DNA from: a virus
IMG/VR virus record: IMGVR_UViG_3300030102_003270
Location: 1 to 64,000 of that record
Direction: 5' to 3' (one strand)
Length of the DNA: 64,000 nt
The number at the start of each line of letters is the position of its first letter. Within the stretch, counting starts at the first letter, position 1. A model generated the notes under the pieces. The model was not told the DNA's origin and searched no databases. It saw only the letters and a program-made list of their open reading frames with translations. The translations under genes and the position numbers were made by a program. Positions 54,527 to 61,703 of the stretch are shown piece after piece.

Positions 54527-54817
54527 ATGGCACTTAGAATAACATATGAAACAGACCACGGAATAAACTGCACTGAAGCGCATTGCGTTATAAGCAGAAC
54601 AAAATGCATTAAAAGCGGAACAAGATTTATATTGACATATAATGGAGAAATATATTACAATGAACAATCTTACTCAGAAGGAAAGAATCCTATTTCTGGA
54701 TTTGAGATGGAATATGACTTAAATTCCACTGATGATAATAATTACTATAATGTTATAAAAGAGTGTTATGAACACCTAAAAACTATTTCAGGCTTTGATA
54801 ATGGTATTGATTGCTAA
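54527..54817 (+). CDS. Conserved marine-phage small protein, 96 aa
   Basis: MALRITYETDHGINCTEAHC, then a beta-rich middle (RFILTYNGEIYYNEQSYSEG), PISGFEMEYDL and a helical YNVIKECYEHLKTI end. From memory, similar small proteins with ITYET...GxxxxxAH and a PISGF motif are frequent next to fibre genes in marine phages. Function unknown; probably fibre or baseplate associated. It is the last + strand gene. Confidence 0.7.
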   Translation: MALRITYETDHGINCTEAHCVISRTKCIKSGTRFILTYNGEIYYNEQSYSEGKNPISGFEMEYDLNSTDDNNYYNVIKECYEHLKTISGFDNGIDC

Positions 54818-54914
54818 ATCAAAGATAAATATTTCATGTTAATTAGCATGAGAGGCATATCCCCGCCGTATATGAACTTCCAAATGGCTTGGCATAAAAA
54901 ATTGAACTTTTATC

Positions 54915-54945
54915 CCAAAATAAGAACGTAATTTCTTAATTTTGG
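54915..54945. terminator. Bidirectional hairpin between converging gene sets
   Basis: CCAAAATAAGAA (54915-54926) pairs with TTCTT-A-ATTTTGG (54933-54945), 12 bp with one bulged A and a 6-base loop. On the + strand AAATTTTTTG follows at 54955-54964; the - strand side also reads into an AT-rich segment with TTTTTTAT. It lies between the last + gene (ends 54817) and the last - gene (ends 54936, so the hairpin overlaps its final codons), the right place for a shared terminator. Confidence 0.65.
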
Positions 54946-55157
54946 ATTTTGCCAAATTTTTTGAGGTTGGCCCCCACAGCAGGTAAGACCTTTTCGGACC
55001 ATAGAAAGAAACACTCTCTACACTCCCAAATCTTCACCCTTTGTGGGGAACCAACATAAAAACCTAGAATTCTTCTAGGTATCGTATCTAGTCCACAATC
55101 GGGACACTTCTCTCTAAGAGCCACGATTATTTCCGCCCCAATCCTGTTGTTCTTCAC
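54936..55157 (-). CDS. Zinc-ribbon protein, 73 aa
   Basis: CPDCG at residues 18-22 and CRECFFLW at 45-48 form a four-Cys zinc ribbon; the C terminus is a basic amphipathic helix. Start is a GTG at 55157 and is uncertain: a second in-frame GTG (MALREKCPDC) lies 11 codons later. It overlaps the upstream small membrane protein gene by 44 bases. Possible DNA-binding regulator, unproven. Confidence 0.6.
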   Translation of the reverse strand: MKNNRIGAEIIVALREKCPDCGLDTIPRRILGFYVGSPQRVKIWECRECFFLWSEKVLPAVGANLKKFGKIQN

Positions 55158-55284
55158 TCATCAGATTATCCATGTATTCTTCGATTGTTTGATTAGAAAC
55201 TCTATCTCCACTAAACGCTGCAAAGAATAACAGACATACTGCTATCAGAAACAATGCCCATAATATCCATTCTATTGTTGTCAC
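55114..55284 (-). CDS. Small membrane protein, 56 aa
   Basis: GTG start at 55284, overlapping the exonuclease stop (GTGA) and 4-5 bases after AGGTGA. One transmembrane helix (WILWALFLIAVCLLFFAAF, residues 6-24) is followed by a short acidic, Asn/Gln-rich tail ending GGNNRGS. No family recognised. Small single-pass proteins like this are common in viral replication regions; membrane tethering or lysis roles are conceivable. Confidence 0.65.
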   Translation of the reverse strand: MTTIEWILWALFLIAVCLLFFAAFSGDRVSNQTIEEYMDNLMSEEQQDWGGNNRGS

Positions 55285-55877
55285 CAGTTCACCTCTATTT
55301 CTCTTGTTTTTTCTTCGTTCATATCGAAGCCTTTTACAACTCCGTTGTCAATACCATACTTCCACAGGTCATAGACTAATTCACAATCCTTCAAACAGTA
55401 TTCTGCTACTTCTGAGTAGCCCCCTGCTTTCCAGACTTTAGGCGCATCTTCACTATGCATTATTTTTCCATCTCCCAAAGTATGTGTGACTAAGTTATCT
55501 AGGGTATATCTTTCACCCATTACACTGCTCACCTCACGACTAGTATCAATGTAGGCTTTCTTGTTCATATACTTCTGAATGCAAAAGATATCCAAAGAAT
55601 CCCTAAGCACAGGCAAGTCAAACCCTGCTATGTTATGTCCTAGAAGTAGTCCTCCTTTCTGTAAATGCTCGTCTAAATCAAACTTCAATTGGGATATAGG
55701 CTTGACTTCAACATTAGACTTCTTCAGTTCGTCCACTGCTTTGTCTATGTATATTGTTCCTTTGTCACCATCCCAAGTGCATACAGTAGACACTTGAAAC
55801 ATATGGGTATTACCCCAACCCCCTATATCATAGGAGTAGTTCTTAGTCTCCAAATCTATTGCTAATACCTCAGACAT
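55281..55877 (-). CDS. DnaQ-like 3'-5' exonuclease
   Basis: Start chosen at ATG 55877 (MSEVLAIDLETK), after GAGTGATT; a GTG three codons upstream is in frame. RNase H-fold exonuclease motifs: Exo I AIDLETK (Asp8, Glu10), Exo II GHNIAGFDLPVLR, Exo III AEYCLKDCELVYDLW with the final Asp. About 198 residues. It probably processes replication intermediates or proofreads alongside PolB, whose own exonuclease motifs are partly altered. Confidence 0.82.
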   Translation of the reverse strand: MSEVLAIDLETKNYSYDIGGWGNTHMFQVSTVCTWDGDKGTIYIDKAVDELKKSNVEVKPISQLKFDLDEHLQKGGLLLGHNIAGFDLPVLRDSLDIFCIQKYMNKKAYIDTSREVSSVMGERYTLDNLVTHTLGDGKIMHSEDAPKVWKAGGYSEVAEYCLKDCELVYDLWKYGIDNGVVKGFDMNEEKTREIEVNW

Positions 55878-55882
55878 GTGAA

Positions 55883-55984
55883 TCACTCTACGAATCCATC
55901 ACCGCCGCCTCTAAACAAGAACGACCAAGGACTTACGCCCCACATACGCATGATTTGTCTATCTTCCTTTTTCCACCATTTCAT
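55883..55984 (-). CDS. Microprotein MKWWKKEDRQ..., 33 aa
   Basis: The ATG overlaps the DUF4177-like stop (ATGA) and the stop lies just before the exonuclease start, so it fills the gap exactly. MKWWKKEDRQIMRMWGVSPW then SFLFRGGGDGF. The MKWW start recalls the head-region tag but lacks the hydrophobic-hydrophobic-Lys part. Unknown function. Confidence 0.5.
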   Translation of the reverse strand: MKWWKKEDRQIMRMWGVSPWSFLFRGGGDGFVE

Positions 55985-56214
55985 TCGCCACCACCCCAAA
56001 GTCTAGCGATATTTGCTTTCTTATCGTCTTCTGGGTTTGGCATCTTAATGTCCTTTGCTCTCTTTAGGAAGGCAATCATATGGTCGCCCCCACCAACAGA
56101 TATGATTGAACATAGTTCCCAACCCTGTTCTCCCTCAGTATTTAGGTTATCTATTACATTCTTAGGGCCGTTAGCCGCATCGAAAACCATGTATTTATTC
56201 TCCCACTTCACCAT
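55981..56214 (-). CDS. DUF4177-like small protein
   Basis: 77 residues: KWENKYMVFDAANGPKNVID, LNTEGEQGWELCSIISVGGG, MIAFLKRAK. The pattern KWEYK...LNxxGxxGWELVSV...GxxxAFLKR is that of DUF4177 proteins, small alpha-beta proteins of unknown function. It overlaps the helicase-like gene's 3' end by 20 bases. Confidence 0.75.
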   Translation of the reverse strand: MVKWENKYMVFDAANGPKNVIDNLNTEGEQGWELCSIISVGGGDHMIAFLKRAKDIKMPNPEDDKKANIARLWGGGE

Positions 56215-57676
56215 CTTTCTTGTCCTCCAATAATCTTACATAAACTACTCTATTTATTTTGTCTTCTTCAAAGTATTCTTCAATCTTTGCCCACCATTTG
56301 TAAAGTGTGGATTGACCTTTCTTTGTCTTTTCTCTAACCTTTTGGAACAAAACGTTCTTGTTAACCCATCCGTCCTTAGATTGCAACTCTCTATAAACTG
56401 TTTTAAACGCACTAATATTGGCTCTTTCTTGCAGACCCTTCTTCTCTTCACGTAGGCTTTCATCTAGCCAAGATACGAGGGACTTATAGCACTTCCTAAT
56501 TAGAGAGGATGCTTGTAGCACGTTTTTTTGAGTGACAATGAACCTTTTATCTTTATCAGATATACTTGGTGCTTCTGCCACTGCACACAATATTGCCATC
56601 TTTTGAATGTGCTTTAGCATTCTATTGATGAAAGTCTCTACTGACTGAAACACTTCTATTCTACTACTTTCGATATATTTCTCCATTAGTTCACATTCTC
56701 TCTCTAAAGCATCATTAGCATTCTTACTAAACCTCATTACCTTTAGTGGGTCTTGGCCCACATCATCGAACCTATCTTTCAAGGTATCATATAGAGTCAA
56801 GAAGTTTTTAGCGTAAGTTGTCTTAGGCAATGTTCTGTTTCCAACGATACCCCAATCTTTGATTAGTTGTCTTCGCATCTGCTTCTGTTGATGTTGAGGA
56901 ACTTCATAGATGAATATCAGAATCCTTTGAAGAACCCCCTTCTCAGTAATAACAGTGGTCAACTCCTTTGGAATGTAAGTAGTAGCATACACTGACCTTC
57001 TACACTTGCAGATAATAGGGTCTTCTCCTTGTTTCAATTTCTTGCTTATAATCCAAGTCTCTCCCCATAGAGTATTCATGAATGTATTGAGATACACGAT
57101 TGCCTGTTCTTTGTGCTGGCTTTGCTTGAATATACCCGAATACTCAAACTCATCCCACATAGCCATTCCTTCTCCTTCCAATTGACCGGGAACTTGAACA
57201 TCAACCTCAACCCTTCTCATCTGTCCATTATCATCTTCAACCTCTTCTCTTCTCTTCTCATAAGAACCAATCAATGCTGCATCAGTATAGTCGGTTATGT
57301 CAAAGATGTCAAAATGGGTATCATGCTTGGCATTGATTGTATCGAAGGTCAACCTCAATACAGGTAGGAACCAGTTGGTCAAAGTTGACTTTCCTGTTCC
57401 CGATGTCTGCATCCAAAGAAACTGAATACGTGTATCGTCCACATTCAGATTACTAGGAATGGCAATCATGTCTTTACATAATTGACCCAATACTGAGAAG
57501 AAGGCCAATGCCGCAGGAACGTCATTGTAATTTGATGCCAATACAGCATCAGCAGTCCACTTCTCTACAATCTTTGGCAACGTCAACTTATTGCTTTCTG
57601 CTGCCACATTATCATCTACGAAACTGTAATACAGTTCGTCTTCATACTCATTTCTATTAGTTTCTGTCCAATTCAT
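56195..57676 (-). CDS. Helicase-like P-loop ATPase
   Basis: 493 residues. Walker A TSGTGKST (91-98), Walker B-like MAMWDEFE (172-178), a later RRSVYATTYIP strand and a GVLQRILIF motif with a candidate Arg finger. The layout recalls DUF3987-type or SF3/DnaB-like phage helicases. C-terminal ~100 residues look like a winged helix (GWVNKNVLFQKVREKTKKGQ, STLYKWW). Placed between primase/XPF and small genes, it is the best candidate for the replicative helicase; no MCM is seen. Confidence 0.7.
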   Translation of the reverse strand: MNWTETNRNEYEDELYYSFVDDNVAAESNKLTLPKIVEKWTADAVLASNYNDVPAALAFFSVLGQLCKDMIAIPSNLNVDDTRIQFLWMQTSGTGKSTLTNWFLPVLRLTFDTINAKHDTHFDIFDITDYTDAALIGSYEKRREEVEDDNGQMRRVEVDVQVPGQLEGEGMAMWDEFEYSGIFKQSQHKEQAIVYLNTFMNTLWGETWIISKKLKQGEDPIICKCRRSVYATTYIPKELTTVITEKGVLQRILIFIYEVPQHQQKQMRRQLIKDWGIVGNRTLPKTTYAKNFLTLYDTLKDRFDDVGQDPLKVMRFSKNANDALERECELMEKYIESSRIEVFQSVETFINRMLKHIQKMAILCAVAEAPSISDKDKRFIVTQKNVLQASSLIRKCYKSLVSWLDESLREEKKGLQERANISAFKTVYRELQSKDGWVNKNVLFQKVREKTKKGQSTLYKWWAKIEEYFEEDKINRVVYVRLLEDKKDGEVGE

Positions 57677-58353
57677 ACTACCACTTTATCTTCACTATTT
57701 AGTGTGTCTATTATTCTCTTTGCTATCGTTGGCCCTATGCCATCAATAGAAGATAATTCATTTACATTCGATTCCCCTACTTCCATAACGGAACCATATC
57801 TATCTATTATTTTCTTTGCCTTAGACTTGCTAACGCCCTTGATTGTGCATAGCATATCTAATCTTAAATCATCTGTTGTGATTCTCTTCAACAATGTTGG
57901 TTGAATCACACTTCTCTTTACTGGTCGCATCTTGCATATCGTTGTAACTATCTTCGCTGCCTTTTGTGCGCTCTCTACCCAAAAAACCTTACAATCAGTA
58001 TCTAATGTAAGTCTACCAATAGCACCGTAGAACTTGTGTGTTAGTAGTTTTGGGTTTATATCTAGGTTGACATACTTCGGATATGCCATGACTTGATGTA
58101 GAGAACCATGTATTATCACTATACTATATTCGTAGTGCCTATCCATGTTATCTACTTGGTTCCACAACCTTCCATTCAACACAGATTGCAGAAAATCAAT
58201 GCTTGACTTTGCCTCAAAGCAAACGTCTTGATAAACATAGTCGCCTATCTCCAACCATTTCTTCTCAGTAGGTAAGTTTAGTTTACTGGCTTCTGATATT
58301 ATGAATTCAGATAAATCTGAAGTCTCTCTACTGTCTATTATTATCTTGTTCAT
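57673..58353 (-). CDS. XPF/ERCC4-family structure-specific nuclease
   Basis: 226 residues. ERCC4 nuclease: IIIDSRE (Asp7, Glu10), LEIGDYV (GD at 37-38), FEAKSSIDF. The canonical ERKxxxD reads EAKxxxD here (Glu47, Lys49, Asp53), so Arg is replaced by Ala but the metal-binding acids remain. C-terminal residues ~165-226 hold two helix-hairpin-helix motifs (IKGVSKSKAKKIIDRYG; IDGIGPTIAKRI). It cuts branched or flapped DNA, presumably in replication or recombination. ATGA overlaps at both ends. Confidence 0.9.
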   Translation of the reverse strand: MNKIIIDSRETSDLSEFIISEASKLNLPTEKKWLEIGDYVYQDVCFEAKSSIDFLQSVLNGRLWNQVDNMDRHYEYSIVIIHGSLHQVMAYPKYVNLDINPKLLTHKFYGAIGRLTLDTDCKVFWVESAQKAAKIVTTICKMRPVKRSVIQPTLLKRITTDDLRLDMLCTIKGVSKSKAKKIIDRYGSVMEVGESNVNELSSIDGIGPTIAKRIIDTLNSEDKVVV

Positions 58354-59345
58354 TCACAATACCTCCAACACTTTCCGGGGCAATATCCCTGTGGTATCAG
58401 TTTTTCTTTACAACTAGGGGCATGATAACCACCATCAACCACGAACTTGACATGATGCCTAGTGGTCTTCTCATCCCAATCTAGCCATACCTCTTCCTTG
58501 TTGGCTATGGCCTTGAATTCATTGATTATTATCTCCATTACTTCTGACTTACGTTCATCACTTATATGACGTTCTCTACTAGTCAATATGTCTCTATACC
58601 ACTGTGTTAGATACACCCTAGCAAAATGACCGGGATTCTCAACCATAATCGCATTATTCAAACAAGGGAGTATTGGCAACTCACCCACAGGCTTTGGTGC
58701 CTTTATTTCTATATCGCTAACCTCAATGGGTTTGACGCTAGGCCATTTAACCAACTTGCTTCCGTATCTAACTTGAGGATGATTGCCTGTCATTGCCTTC
58801 TTTAAAATTAAACTCAAACCCATACCCAAGTCTTCTACTGTGATAGGAATACAGAAATACGGTCCTTCACTACTGAGATTAACTGTATTGGGTATTCTAC
58901 GAAGCCTCTTAACCTGTATTCCGCTTCTATCCAAAGAAGGAGCAAGGGGAACCAACGTGGAGAAATACGACTGAATGCATCTGATATCATCAGTCCTCTC
59001 ACCGTAAACTATCATATGAAAGCCTTTACCACTGAAATACATATTGAACAGAACATCTTGCTCCAATAGAAAATCACATACTGCAACACAATCATTGTAT
59101 GCTTTCTCCAAAGGCTCCCCATGTGCATCGAAGTCCAAGAACATTCTATCCTTGATACAAGTAGAATCAATCGCAGCATCTTCAGCATACTTGGCAAAAT
59201 CATAGACTGAGGTGTAGCAATTCATTTTCCCGTTGAAGGAATTGACCCAATCTACAAACTCACTCTTGTTGTTTATCTTTACTCTCTTCATCTGTGGAGC
59301 GTTTTTTATGTGACTTCCCGCCCACACTTCCCTCGGAAACTTCAT
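58350..59345 (-). CDS. Archaeo-eukaryotic primase with C-terminal four-Cys motif
   Basis: 331 residues. Start ATG 59345 is preceded by AGGTGAAT. AEP (PriS-like) motifs: FLDFDAHG (Asp71, Asp73 metal ligands), SGKGFH (105-110), RRIPNTVNL (149-157). It synthesises primers for PolB. The C terminus holds C312, C322, C326 and C330 (GYCPGKCWRYCE), reminiscent of the four-Cys iron-sulfur motif of large primase subunits, though here packed into 19 residues. The single chain may combine catalytic and Fe-S functions. The start overlaps the preceding gene by 86 bases. Confidence 0.88.
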   Translation of the reverse strand: MKFPREVWAGSHIKNAPQMKRVKINNKSEFVDWVNSFNGKMNCYTSVYDFAKYAEDAAIDSTCIKDRMFLDFDAHGEPLEKAYNDCVAVCDFLLEQDVLFNMYFSGKGFHMIVYGERTDDIRCIQSYFSTLVPLAPSLDRSGIQVKRLRRIPNTVNLSSEGPYFCIPITVEDLGMGLSLILKKAMTGNHPQVRYGSKLVKWPSVKPIEVSDIEIKAPKPVGELPILPCLNNAIMVENPGHFARVYLTQWYRDILTSRERHISDERKSEVMEIIINEFKAIANKEEVWLDWDEKTTRHHVKFVVDGGYHAPSCKEKLIPQGYCPGKCWRYCE

Positions 59346-59640
59346 TTTTATTCACCTTAAATTCTATTGTTGCTGATTCTAATTCTTCTTTCACTATCTT
59401 TGCTATCTCTTGAGTCATTGTGTCTTGAACTAACTTTTGAAAGAACTGACCGAATGGCATTCCATCAAGTTGATTCGGAAGCCAAATCTCCACGTTCCAA
59501 ATCAAATCCAACTTTTCCTGTGCATTCAAATCAGAATAGCACATATCCATCAATCCATCTACTACTTCTGCTATACTCGTTATCTCTTGGAATGTCCAAG
59601 TCTTTCCTCTCAATTGTTCTTTTACCTTATCTTTCAACAT
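59260..59640 (-). CDS. Small acidic hypothetical protein, 126 aa
   Basis: Start at ATG 59640 after GGTGATAAT; an in-frame upstream start would run into the nuclease gene. Helical N-terminal half (MLKDKVKEQLRGKTWTFQEI ...), charged Ser/Lys/Glu-rich tail (SHKKRSTDEESKDKQQE). Placed between the Cas4/RecB-like nuclease and primase. Unknown; possibly a replication accessory factor. From memory its layout resembles bacterial phage SaV-like helical proteins only loosely. Confidence 0.6.
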   Translation of the reverse strand: MLKDKVKEQLRGKTWTFQEITSIAEVVDGLMDMCYSDLNAQEKLDLIWNVEIWLPNQLDGMPFGQFFQKLVQDTMTQEIAKIVKEELESATIEFKVNKNEVSEGSVGGKSHKKRSTDEESKDKQQE

Positions 59641-59644
59641 ATTA

Positions 59645-60511
59645 TCACCACATCTCAGATTGTGCAGCATCGCATATTGGCATGAAACTACAATGTTGGC
59701 AGGTCTTGAAATAATACTTAGTGGGAAATTCTTCTCCTACCCTGCATTTATTCTCATACGCCTTTATCAATAGAGTAATGCCTCTCATGACTGCATTGAT
59801 GCTAGTTTGCTTTACGGGTTCAGTCTCAATGTAATTTGAAACAGGGTAATACCAACCCCAATGGGTTATCGGTATTTCTCTATCTATACCTGCTTCTACT
59901 AACATTTCATCTGTGGCGTTGTCTACAAGCAATTTGTAGAACGATAATTCCTGTCTCATTGTTGTTCTCTTGTAGTCTTTCCACGGCCCTGTTTTCAATT
60001 CAATAGGTATGTATGCATTATCCTCTATGAACATCCTATCTATGATACCTTGGAGATGAACGGTATAGTCCCTCTCTAATACGCACTTGGGATTCAAGTC
60101 CTGCGGGATGAACAATTCTGCATCTAACTTAACTTCATTTATCACAGGCAAGTAACTATGCAGTTTGTTTGCTTGCTTGGCTTCAATGAACCTGTTTGCC
60201 TCAAAGACTGATATGTTCCTGTATATGTCGGTGTAGCCATCAATAGGATGCAACCCCATATTATATTCTATCAATTCATCATTTGACATATTCTCAGCCT
60301 TCTTAACATCAAAGACTTCAAAGAAATCCTCTCTACTATTGTGAACCGCAGTGCCTTTTATCATGGCCTCGCTGGTATCTTGTGGTAGTCTGTCAATATA
60401 CGAAAACTCGTATTTCTTAGGACACCACTTAAATGAACCATACGAAGATTTTGTTATCTTCAAAGTAGGTTCGTCGTCTTCTACATTCCATTGGTATGTG
60501 TATTCTCTCAT
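59645..60511 (-). CDS. Cas4/RecB-like PD-(D/E)XK nuclease with Fe-S cysteines
   Basis: Start ATG 60511 lies in TAATAATG just after GGTGG. 288 residues. Nuclease core: GIIDRMF (Asp158) and IPIELKTGPW (Glu171, Lys173), then a QxxxY-like helix (MRQELSFYKLL). One N-terminal Cys (C30) and three C-terminal (C271, C274, C280) match the four-Cys iron-sulfur layout of Cas4/AddB/Dna2-type nucleases. Likely a DNA end-processing exonuclease for replication or recombination. A RecB-like nuclease is typical of related archaeal tailed viruses. Confidence 0.88.
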   Translation of the reverse strand: MREYTYQWNVEDDEPTLKITKSSYGSFKWCPKKYEFSYIDRLPQDTSEAMIKGTAVHNSREDFFEVFDVKKAENMSNDELIEYNMGLHPIDGYTDIYRNISVFEANRFIEAKQANKLHSYLPVINEVKLDAELFIPQDLNPKCVLERDYTVHLQGIIDRMFIEDNAYIPIELKTGPWKDYKRTTMRQELSFYKLLVDNATDEMLVEAGIDREIPITHWGWYYPVSNYIETEPVKQTSINAVMRGITLLIKAYENKCRVGEEFPTKYYFKTCQHCSFMPICDAAQSEMW

Positions 60512-60513
60512 TA

Positions 60514-61431
60514 TTACCACCATTCATCTAACGTCTTTTGTTTTGAGTCATTTTTTATTGGGGCTAGACTCCAACCCATTGCCTTGTATATTGGTTCAGC
60601 CTTCTTTATAATAGATTCTGCATAATGGGGCCAATCTGGTGTATGTCTATACAATTCTTCCTTTGTAGAAGCAGCGATATAGGACGGTCTTTTGACTACG
60701 CCTGTAACCGGATTAACGTAGGTTGTTCTCCTAACGTCATCTGCTACCTTTAGATAAACATAAGAATCATCTATCTTATTGTCTTCATTCTGATGATTCC
60801 AGATAACACCTTCAATGCCAGAACCTATACTTGGCCTTTTACCAGAAGTTGTGACCACATTCAATTTTTGACCGCACTTACTACAACATGCCTCATGACT
60901 GTCTCGCTTTGCTTCATTGTGAATATCAATGCAATCTTGCATTGAAAGTGCTTTTTTGCAGTCATTACACTTGTAAGATAGCCTTTCTGGTCTATATCTG
61001 CTTCTGTTAATCAGATAGTCAACTGGGACTTTTCCTTCAAGGACTGCGTAATATGCCTTCTTCAACATGCTAGTTATTTCTAACTCGGTGAATTGACCAA
61101 CCCACATTTTCAGAATGCTCATCTGAGTCTCCTTGGCTAGTTTGGTTATTGATAACCGCTTTGCAGTAAAACCCGTCATTACAAATTCTGGCTCATTCAG
61201 ATACTTTCCATCCTTCCAAGAAATCAAACCAGCGTTTCTATTCTTAGTTAGACCTACACCTAGAGACTGATAGTATTTCTCAAACTCCAAAGTAACAGGA
61301 TGTTCATCCAAACCTAACAAGTTAGGAAATATCTGCCTAACATGATTGTTTAGTAATTGTAACGTTGCTTCTGCTTCTTCCATAGGCATTTGAACGTATA
61401 TTGAATCAGTGTGTCCATAAACAACCTTCAC
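60514..61431 (-). CDS. polB: Family B DNA polymerase, C-terminal half with PIP box
   Basis: GTG start at 61431, 5 bases after GGTGAT, gives MKVVYGHTDSIYVQM. This is polymerase motif C, normally YGDTDS; the metal-binding second Asp is kept (Asp9) but the first Asp is His7. Downstream: a palm/thumb region (VGLTKNRNAGLI; TGFTAKRLSITKLA) and an inserted zinc site (CNDC at ~154-157, then CCSKCG). The last residues QKTLDEWW form a PIP box for PCNA. It must pair with the N-terminal half to make active polymerase. 305 residues. Confidence 0.88.
   Translation of the reverse strand: MKVVYGHTDSIYVQMPMEEAEATLQLLNNHVRQIFPNLLGLDEHPVTLEFEKYYQSLGVGLTKNRNAGLISWKDGKYLNEPEFVMTGFTAKRLSITKLAKETQMSILKMWVGQFTELEITSMLKKAYYAVLEGKVPVDYLINRSRYRPERLSYKCNDCKKALSMQDCIDIHNEAKRDSHEACCSKCGQKLNVVTTSGKRPSIGSGIEGVIWNHQNEDNKIDDSYVYLKVADDVRRTTYVNPVTGVVKRPSYIAASTKEELYRHTPDWPHYAESIIKKAEPIYKAMGWSLAPIKNDSKQKTLDEWW
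60517..60540 (-). other. PIP box (PCNA-binding motif) at PolB C terminus
   Basis: QKTLDEWW fits the Q-x-x-(L/I)-x-x-aromatic-aromatic pattern and is the extreme C terminus, where archaeal PolB PIP boxes lie. A PCNA gene is in the same operon. Confidence 0.8.
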
Positions 61432-61514
61432 TTACAATCACCACACCTATACCTTCTATCTAGACCAAAAGGGTGTATAGCACCACACCATCTACATTGT
61501 CTTCTGTTCTTCAT
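61428..61514 (-). CDS. Zinc-ribbon microprotein in PolB split, 28 aa
   Basis: MKNRRQCRWCGAIHPFGLDR... RCGDCK: CxxC at 7-10 and CxxC at 24-27 make a minimal zinc ribbon. GGAGTG lies 8 bases before its ATG; its stop overlaps the GTG of the PolB C half (GTGA), and its last codons contain the GGTGAT ribosome site for that half. Confidence 0.65.
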   Translation of the reverse strand: MKNRRQCRWCGAIHPFGLDRRYRCGDCK

Positions 61515-61516
61515 AT

Positions 61517-61615
61517 CTAGCACACTCCTACGATAATAGAATTCAATACAAACGCAATCGTGCCGGATATATAGAAACTCATTCTTCCATAAAATATCTT
61601 ATCTTCCCTATTCAT
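61517..61615 (-). CDS. Membrane microprotein in PolB split, 32 aa
   Basis: MNREDKIFYGRMSFYISGTI... with one hydrophobic helix (about residues 13-31). The ATG follows GGTGATTAGA, the ribosome site overlapping the stop of the previous microgene. Unknown function. Confidence 0.55.
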   Translation of the reverse strand: MNREDKIFYGRMSFYISGTIAFVLNSIIVGVC

Positions 61616-61616
61616 T

Positions 61617-61703
61617 CTAATCACCAAACAGAAAGCGATACAGGATAACGCTCATAGCGGAAACATACAATACAATTATACTGAAACTGACGACATTCAT
61701 CAT
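61617..61703 (-). CDS. Membrane microprotein in PolB split, 28 aa
   Basis: MMNVVSFSIIVLYVSAMSVI... FLFGD, almost entirely one transmembrane helix. The ATG overlaps the stop of the PolB N half (ATGA) and lies 6 bases after GGTGAT. Unknown function; spacing and ribosome site are the evidence. Confidence 0.55.
   Translation of the reverse strand: MMNVVSFSIIVLYVSAMSVILYRFLFGD

Noticed and set aside
60514-61431. Catalytically dead polymerase because of YGHTDS
   Set aside because: The metal-binding second Asp of the motif and Asp of motif A are intact, so activity is still likely.
61428-61703. Intein or split intein as the cause of the PolB break
   Set aside because: No intein motifs (N-terminal Cys/Ser splice residue, block A/B/F/G) are present at the end of the N half or the start of the C half.
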